Positions 59,201 to 64,000 of a stretch of 64,000 bases of DNA are shown in pieces. The stretch is from Blastomussa wellsi (lineage: Eukaryota; Cnidaria; Anthozoa; Scleractinia; Plerogyridae): NCBI GenBank assembly GCA_947652115.1, contig OX393569.1, positions 11,988,441-12,052,440 on the forward strand, in the 5' to 3' direction. Numbering within the stretch: position 1 is the stretch's first letter; each line of letters begins with the position of its first letter. The position numbers and the translations under genes are program-made. The notes under the pieces were generated by a model, which searched no databases, was not told the DNA's origin, and saw only the letters and a list, made by a program, of their open reading frames with translations.

Positions 59201-60592
59201 GCAGCAGTTCCTGAGCTAGCACGCCCATACTGGACTTTCCGCCATGAACTCACTTCACATGATGGGCTCCTGTTTAAACAAGAGCGTGTCATTGTTCCCT
59301 CCTCAGCTCGTCTCACCATCCTCCATAAGCTACATGCGGCTCATCGTGGCCCAGAGTTCACCCTACGACATGCCCGCAGCTGTGTTTTTTGGCCAGGAAT
59401 CAACAACCAGATTACTGACATGTGCAAGACCTGTGTTACCTGTGCCCAATACAGGCAGCAACACCCCCGCGAACCTCTTCAACCATACCCTGTGCCTACC
59501 TCACCATGGCAACTGGTATCACAAGACTTGTTCGAGCTTAATGGTGTTACTTATTTGGTAACTGTTGATCACTTCAGTGACTTTTATGAAATTGATCGCC
59601 TTCCCTCTATCCAGTCATCCGCTGTAGTACAAGCCACTAAGCAACATTTCGGACGTCACGGAATTCCTCACACCTTACTAACGGATAATGGCTCTCAATT
59701 CACCGCTGATCTATTCAAGCAATTTGCCACAACATACAAGTTCAATCACATCACATCATCTCCCTACTGGTCACAATCCAACGGACGAGCTGAAGCGGCC
59801 GTAAAGTCAGCCAAACACATCCTTCGCACAGCTCAAGATGTGGACCTGGCACTTCTGTCAGTGCGTAACACTCCACCTGCGGGTCACACGTTTTCTCCTG
59901 CTCAGAGATTGTTTGGCCGTGTACTCCGAAGCAACCTACCCCAACCTCTCACAACTTTGGAGCCTCGCCCTTCTCCTCGTGACAAAGTGGTTTCTGAACA
60001 CGTGAATCGAAAACTACAGCAAAAGCAAGCTTATGATAAACATGCAAGACACATCCTTCCTGACTTCCCACCAGGCAGCTATGTCTATGCTAAGCCTCCC
60101 CTTAATGCACGGTCAAAGGCCTGGGTCCCTGGACAGATCACTGGCGCTGCTGGCCCTCGATCTTACTTCATCAAAACGGGCACGGGGCAAATCAGACGAA
60201 ACCGTGTTCAAGTGCAACTGGCACCCCGCTTTAACAATGTTGAACCACCATTTGAGACAACAAACAACTCCAACCTTCCTGACAAACTGCGATCCTGCTC
60301 CTTAAATCCCACCTCGTCATCTACTTCATCTGCAACTCCCACTACGACATCGAGTGATGCCAGTTCATCATTTGCCTCGCCTGCAGTCCCAACTACAGTA
60401 ACGAGTGATGTCAACCCCTCAGCCTCATCTGCATTGGCACCGCCCAGTTCAGCCCCTGAACAACCAACACCACTCTGCCCTCACAGCACCCCTACCTCTC
60501 CTGCTCTTCCTCAGTCACCCAGTCAGCCAGCTCCTCAAATCACTACCCGTAGTGGTCGAGTTGTACGAAAACCTGCTCACTACTCTGACTGA
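56252..60592 (+). CDS. Gypsy gag-pol polyprotein, single ORF
   Basis: About 1446 aa from ATG 56252 (the open frame extends upstream to 56243 but with a non-ATG codon) to TGA 60590-60592. Domains in order, residues counted from 56243: gag capsid part; two CCHC knuckles ('CFWCGRNAHAARRNC', 'CHRCGKRGHWQQVC', about 252-290); aspartic protease 'FQVDSGCSCNTI' (about 346); RT 'FDIKDAFQTI' (about 582) and 'IADDIIVI' (about 644); RNase H 'LQVDASEYGLG' (about 797); integrase HHCC region (about 1033-1070) and DDE residues in 'TVDHFSDF', 'LTDNGSQF' (about 1146) and 'GRAEAAVKSAKH' (about 1182). The C-terminus is a long Pro/Ser/Thr-rich tail. Gag and pol are fused in one frame without an internal stop or frameshift, so no recoding signal is needed. 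The order and the 'K02A2.6-like' style of RT suggest the Mag-type branch (tentative). All catalytic residues appear present. Confidence 0.95.
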   Translation: MGKDRPVFDASSEDRRRAFKFFLANFRDFCIMEDYVNPAKDFDSDDYWTLVKRPKAMAALRRAFPQAEWDVLTTTIDSQIADEDKQHPAKWLAKLSSHYLGQEPVIQSTHNFLRLLKQDPAMSIQQWHTLVRLEYQKCNFPSAVDDRLQRDIFVIGLNDTFKNFRSDLISRENLTTLTFAQVISKARDFEASLKTESAITRQQLEESVHQITPGEQTAYKVTPDAVKPKITQRPSKPPGPPARSTSGSLICFWCGRNAHAARRNCPAANDTCHRCGKRGHWQQVCRASTANVVAQADPVFEASTAHVTIHDVAQIQSAPRGIFVDLDLSSSLTSASAHSVRFQVDSGCSCNTIHASDLKEMAPVKVTPSSVRLLDYSKTIIPTGGQATLHCTHRGKPYEVVVQIITAENYYAPLLGLADSTRMGILNYDIDTVNQLQASSAPSLPPLGELTFESIKHYYSHLFEGLGELGEPLSLTLDPTIKPIQAAPHRHAAPKLPIIKNALDKLIHSGQLIRVNAPTPWISNMVVRERPATATKPAKVRICLDPSQTVNKAIMRPVYPIPTLEENLHRFHKAKIFSTFDIKDAFQTIRLTEESSLLTTMHTPWLRYRWTRLPFGISSAPEEFQRRIHDVLCGLEGVVNIADDIIVIGRGTTLTEATQDHDRTVTELMDRLAQHGLRLNQDKIKFKTHTAPFMGHTLTPEGLKPSSEIASAVLNMPQPHDKAATRRFLGTITYLSKFCPRLSEVVRPLRDLTHINQEFLWADQHTEAFRQAKEVVAQAPCLRYFDVTAPVVLQVDASEYGLGATLLQPATHSSNPTDILWQPVAYSSSSLTPTEQRYAQIEKETLAIVHAFHKFDQLLFGKADVVVHSDHKPLEIIFKRPLASAPRRLQSMMLALQRYTFTVEYRKGSTLHIADTLSRAPLPTTSHKQVHDELVYRVELEAEHPDLSGFQDATLQELRVASLTDPEQTTLRSLVETGWPNDKAAVPELARPYWTFRHELTSHDGLLFKQERVIVPSSARLTILHKLHAAHRGPEFTLRHARSCVFWPGINNQITDMCKTCVTCAQYRQQHPREPLQPYPVPTSPWQLVSQDLFELNGVTYLVTVDHFSDFYEIDRLPSIQSSAVVQATKQHFGRHGIPHTLLTDNGSQFTADLFKQFATTYKFNHITSSPYWSQSNGRAEAAVKSAKHILRTAQDVDLALLSVRNTPPAGHTFSPAQRLFGRVLRSNLPQPLTTLEPRPSPRDKVVSEHVNRKLQQKQAYDKHARHILPDFPPGSYVYAKPPLNARSKAWVPGQITGAAGPRSYFIKTGTGQIRRNRVQVQLAPRFNNVEPPFETTNNSNLPDKLRSCSLNPTSSSTSSATPTTTSSDASSSFASPAVPTTVTSDVNPSASSALAPPSSAPEQPTPLCPHSTPTSPALPQSPSQPAPQITTRSGRVVRKPAHYSD

Positions 60593-60828
60593 CTGATTAA
60601 TAACCTTCCTTTGTAGGTGATCTGTACCCACTGCTGTAGACACAGAAATTGTGGACCTGTTGAAGCTGACCGTGGAAATTCAAGGACCATCCATTTGGAA
60701 CTGTTTGAGACGTTTAATTATTTAAAACATTTTCATGATTTAACTCTGATCAGGACCGTCCTTTGGAACTGTCTTAGACATTTAATGTATCATTGATTTA
60801 TCATTTTTTTTCTTTTGTTTTTTTTTTT

Positions 60829-60841
60829 AAAAAGGAAGGCA
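60829..60841 (+). other. Gypsy polypurine tract
   Basis: 'aaaaaggaaggca' directly before the 3' LTR, the expected primer for plus-strand DNA synthesis. It is preceded by a T-run. Confidence 0.8.
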
Positions 60842-61011
60842 TGTTAGCCGTCACGCGTCACGCATTATGTTACACGTATTATGTTACCCATAGTGCTTTT
60901 CAGTTCTACCTCGTGCTTGACTAGGCGGCCATCTTGTCAGATATTAAAGGCTGTTTTGTTAACGTTTGTTGCTTGTGTCCTGCATTCTATAATAAGCCAA
61001 AGCTTATTACA
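60842..61011 (+). repeat. Gypsy 3' LTR
   Basis: 170-bp copy of 55909-56078 with two substitutions. Confidence 0.96.
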
Positions 61012-61465
61012 CCCCTAGCTATTTTATAATGCTCAGACTAAGGGGTTGAGACATACTAGGCAGCAAGTTGCAAATATGCCCAGGATTGACAGCTAATGAG
61101 ATGCAAGCTCCATAAAGGCATGTTGATGATGATGATGATAATGATGATGACAAGTATCACAAAGTGTCATCATTGATAAAAGTTCACTAAAACACACATA
61201 ATGCTGTCAAATATGAAAATGAAAATGGAAAATAACCTAGTCAAATATGAAGTAGTAAATCCTGGATATTATAAGTGGTACGTTACAAGGACAGATCACT
61301 GCAACAAAGTGCCTTGTGTTGTTTATTCACTGTGATCAGTCGCACAAATTCAAACTGGTTTGTGTTTTTGAAGCATTACACACAGAGTGACTTGTTACAG
61401 AGACCTGTTACTGTGACTTGTGTCTTGGCCTTAATACCAGTGTAGTAGGATGGGATGTGATAATG
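61012..61465. other. no gene recognised; trinucleotide microsatellite
   Basis: A/T-rich flank of the Gypsy element with an imperfect (gat)n run at about 61122-61152. No coding signal. Confidence 0.65.
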
Positions 61466-61666
61466 AATATAATTTGGTTTTATCAACTGGGTTGATAATG
61501 TCAATTGGCCACCGTAAAGAGATTCAAGAGCTGACGTTTAGAGCGTTAGCCCTTCGTCGGAGCGAATCGCTCCGACGAAGGGCTAACGCTCTAAACGTCA
61601 GCTCTTGAATCTCTTTACGGTGGCCAATTGACATTATCAACCCAGTTGATAAAACCAAATTATATT
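61466..61666. mobile_element. 201-bp near-perfect palindrome (foldback MITE)
   Basis: The sequence from 'aatataatttggttttatc' to its reverse complement at 61648-61666 pairs almost completely about 61566, where 'ggagcga' and 'tcgctcc' are separated by one base. The arms contain 'gagcgttagcccttcgtcgg' and 'ctgacgtttagagcgtt'. There is no coding capacity. I recall this 'cgacgaagggctaacgctc' palindrome as frequent in coral sequence, but did not check it. Confidence 0.93.
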
Positions 61667-61767
61667 GTTATACTTCCCACCGACGCAGCACCACGGTTTC
61701 TTTAGAAACTTACCCCCTCTGTGATGATGAATGTTTGTAAGACATGAGAAAAGCTTTGCAGAGAACA

Positions 61768-62206
61768 TTAAAGTGCACCTAACACCAAAATATATTTTTC
61801 GCTAGAATACGCCTTTGTGCCAGTTCGAAATGCATTCCACCATTCGTTTCACCTTTCCATCAAATTCTGGCTATTTATAGCATTTGAAAGTTTTGAAAAA
61901 CTGTTCATCATTTGTTCCACGACCGATTCAGAAGGGGCGTGGGTCTATTCTTGATTTGACGTCACAAACTGATTTGCATGCATGTTTACAAAGACTTGAT
62001 GTGAAGCAAATCAATTTGTGACGTTAAATGAAGAATAGACCCACGCCCCTTCTGACTCGGTCGTGGAACAAATGGTGAACAGTTTTCCTAATGCTATGAA
62101 TAGCCAGAATTTGGTGAAAAGGAGAAACGAAAGGTGAAATGCGTTTAGAACTGGTACAAAGGTGTATTTTAGCGAAAAAAATATCTTGGTGTTAGGTGCA
62201 CTTTAA
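61768..62206. mobile_element. 439-bp MITE with long inverted repeats and TTAA flanks
   Basis: 'ttaaagtgcacctaacacc' at 61768 is matched by 'ggtgttaggtgcactttaa' ending at 62206. Internal pairs include 'ggggcgtgggtctattctt' with 'agaatagacccacgcccc' and 'tctggctattta' with 'tgaatagccaga'. The arms are about 200 bp with modest divergence. Both ends show TTAA, which would fit a TTAA target-site duplication, though the T/A could also belong to the repeat. Confidence 0.88.
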
Positions 62207-63282
62207 TTATTGAGACTTGGCAGATGTGCACAATATATCAAACTCAAATCTGCAAGACGATGATGATAAATGCATACCTGTCTCTTGATTGTTACAAAAA
62301 TGTAGGAATAAACAACAAAAAGCCCAATGATGCAGAGATACACTGGAATGTAATACCTGAGGATAGAATATATAGCATACCACACTGTATTGAGATTAGG
62401 ATCTAAGTGCCATGATCAGTGACGCAACATGTTCATTAATCGGTCTTCAGCATGAAACAAGAGAAGTCTCACAAGACCCTTTGGAGGGGGGGGGGGGGCT
62501 TCAAAGGAGGAAAAGGAAATATGTAAATAGATGAACGTTATACATGAAAACACTACTAGAAAACCATCATCAACTCCACAGGTCTGCTGATCATAACACT
62601 GTTCAGAGGGCTGAAAACATTCCCTGCATACATAACTCTTTTTTTTCTTGGAAACTTGCTTGGCATTATTTGCCAACCAAAGCTTAAAGCCATTTGACAT
62701 TCAACAAATCATAACAAACCTTTCCTAGAAACACAAATTGCAAAAACATCTTTATCTGCCTGGAATATACGTGTAGGTGTCTACAGGCACATTTCTGCAT
62801 GCAAAAAGGAAATTGGGGTTGGGATCAATCTCCTTTCTACAAAATTAGCAGTAAAAGGTTTATCAAGATATTAGAGTATCTTTGTTGAAATGTGAGATGA
62901 TCTCAGGCTAACTGGTGCAAGAGCATCCATTTATCTCTTATCAATTAGGAGGAGGGTTCCTGTCCTGACTACTCTCCTATCTGCATATTTTACCTTTTAT
63001 TAATGATTTTTTAAAAAGTATGGAAGCTTCTCTTGTTTTTACATAATGGATGAAATGAATAATAATATTATATAAATAACAAACAATTACAAATAAATAG
63101 TATTGTTACTTCGTAGCAAACCTCCATGCCACACTGTTGTCACTGTGTATTGTAATCCAACTGGAAAGGAAAATAAATTCAAAATTATTAATAGCAGTAG
63201 TTCTGCTAATGTGATCATGAGCTTTTTGAGTGTTAGCCAAACACCCATTGGAGCGTAGTTTATTGAACGTAATGTTTACATG
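62207..63282. other. no gene recognised
   Basis: About 1.1 kb of A/T-rich sequence. A G-run of about 13 lies at 62486-62498. ORFs of 60-94 codons on either strand have no motif and no splice context that I could support. Confidence 0.6.
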
Positions 63283-63420
63283 GTTTACTGGTGGCCTAAT
63301 GGTTGGTGTGCAGGAACTTTATCTGGATTGAAAGATCTGAGTTTGAGCCTTGGCTGTGGCACTGTGTTGTGTTCTTGGGCAAGACACTTCACTCTAATAG
63401 TGCCTCTCTTCACCCAGGTG
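63283..63420 (+). mobile_element. tRNA-derived SINE, head part
   Basis: Contains 'tggcctaatgg' (fits the Pol III A box TRGYNNARNGG), a B-box-like 'gagtttgagcc' about 50 bp further on, then 'ttcttgggcaagacacttca', a conserved SINE core found in many invertebrates, and 'cttcacccaggtgtatcaat'. The 3' end is lost in the adjoining 29-bp array, which is derived from its last segment. No ORF; mobilised by LINE machinery in trans. Confidence 0.75.
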
Positions 63421-64000
63421 TATCAATTGCTACCGGCTTCACCCAGGTGTATCAATTGCTACCGGCTTCACCCAGATGTATCAATTGCTACCGGCTTCAC
63501 CCAGGTGTATCAATTGCTACCGGCTTCACCCAGGTGTATCAATTGCTACCGGCTTCACCCAGGTGTATCAATTGCTACCGGCTTCACCCAGGTGTATCAA
63601 TTGCTACCGGCTTCACCCAGGTGTATCAATTGCTACCGGCTTCACCCAGGTGTATCAATTGCTACCGGCTTCACCCAGGTGTATCAATTGCTACCGGCTT
63701 CACCCAGATGTATCAATTGCTACCGGCTTCACCCAGGTGTATCAATTGCTACCGGCTTCACCCAGGTGTATCAATTGCTAACAGCTTCACCCAGGTGTAT
63801 CAATTGCTACCGGCTTCACCCAGGTGTATCAATTGCTACCGGCTTCACCCAGGTGTATCAATTGCTACCGGCTTCACCCAGGTGTATCAATTGCTACCGG
63901 CTTCACCCAGGTGTATCAATTGCTACCGGCTTCACCCAGGTGTATCAATTGCTACCGGCTTCACCCAGGTGTATCAATTGCTACCCGCTTCACCCAGGTG
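63411..64000. repeat. 29-bp minisatellite derived from the SINE
   Basis: About 20 head-to-tail copies of 'tatcaattgctaccggc' plus 'ttcacccaggtg' (29 bp in all; starts 63421, 63450 and so on), very uniform, with occasional g/a change (63476, 63709) and 'taacagc' at 63779. It runs to the end of the window, so its full length is unknown. Because 29 is not a multiple of three, a plus-strand frame through it reads as a 29-residue peptide repeat; this is an artefact. Confidence 0.96.

Larger units (their letters stand above)
55909..61011 (+). mobile_element. near-intact Ty3/Gypsy LTR retrotransposon
   Basis: Two 170-bp LTRs (55909-56078 and 60842-61011), TG...CA ends, a primer-binding site directly after the 5' LTR, one uninterrupted gag-pol ORF, and a purine tract before the 3' LTR. 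Flanks share 'cccc' (55905-55908 and 61012-61015), or 'acccc' if the terminal a of the LTR is counted as target. The domain order protease-RT-RNase H-integrase is Ty3/Gypsy. The LTRs differ at only two positions (t/c at 55954 or nearby, and a/c close to the 3' end), so the insertion is young and may still be capable of movement. Confidence 0.96.

Noticed and set aside
62203..62700. Short ORFs of 60-94 codons on both strands
   Set aside because: A/T-rich sequence with no motif, no codon bias that I can see and no splice context.
63411..64000. CRISPR array
   Set aside because: The 29-bp unit is the right size, but the copies are contiguous with no spacers, the context is a SINE, and the genome is eukaryotic.

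Overview
This window is from a eukaryotic, probably animal, genome that is dominated by repeats. The retroelement families (Ngaro-like tyrosine-recombinase element, BEL/Pao, Ty3/Gypsy, Jockey/CR1-type LINEs), the palindromic MITEs, a tRNA-type SINE with a 'ttgggcaagacactt' core and a GT-AG spliced SAM-domain gene together point to an anthozoan cnidarian, most likely a stony coral. The organism call is inference from remembered families; no search was run.

Layout. 1-1104 and 7425-9545 are two blocks of one 147-bp satellite. They are separated by about 6.3 kb holding a minus-strand Ngaro/DIRS-like element (tyrosine recombinase, RT-RNaseH, gag, split direct repeats) and a fragment of an SGNH-hydrolase ORF. 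9546-32534 is a 23-kb minisatellite built on a 9-bp unit (tgtaKtcag) with nested higher-order duplications and one MITE inside. A BEL/Pao retrotransposon (32535-38813, minus strand, 236-bp LTRs) sits in the minisatellite with a perfect 5-bp target duplication; the minisatellite resumes at 38814-39985.

41364-52312 is the only region with convincing gene structure. A small four-exon SAM-domain gene on the minus strand (CDS 46028 down to 41364, about 100 aa) has a LINE in its first intron. A seven-exon plus-strand gene (46206-52134) resembling the Tnp2/CACTA-type transposase family starts about 180 bp away, head to head with it. The plus-strand gene carries three frame breaks, each in a homopolymer or short tandem repeat.

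52410-54122 holds a 127-bp tandem array and a 5'-truncated LINE. 55909-61011 is a near-intact Ty3/Gypsy element with one uninterrupted gag-pol ORF of about 1446 codons and LTRs differing at 2 of 170 positions. 61466-62206 holds two long-inverted-repeat MITEs. 63283-64000 is a SINE whose internal segment has been amplified into a 29-bp minisatellite that runs off the window.

Most long ORFs between 9.5 and 32.5 kb are artefacts of a 9-bp (three-codon) repeat read in frame on both strands and should not be annotated as proteins. The short introns and untranslated regions otherwise show nothing recognisable.
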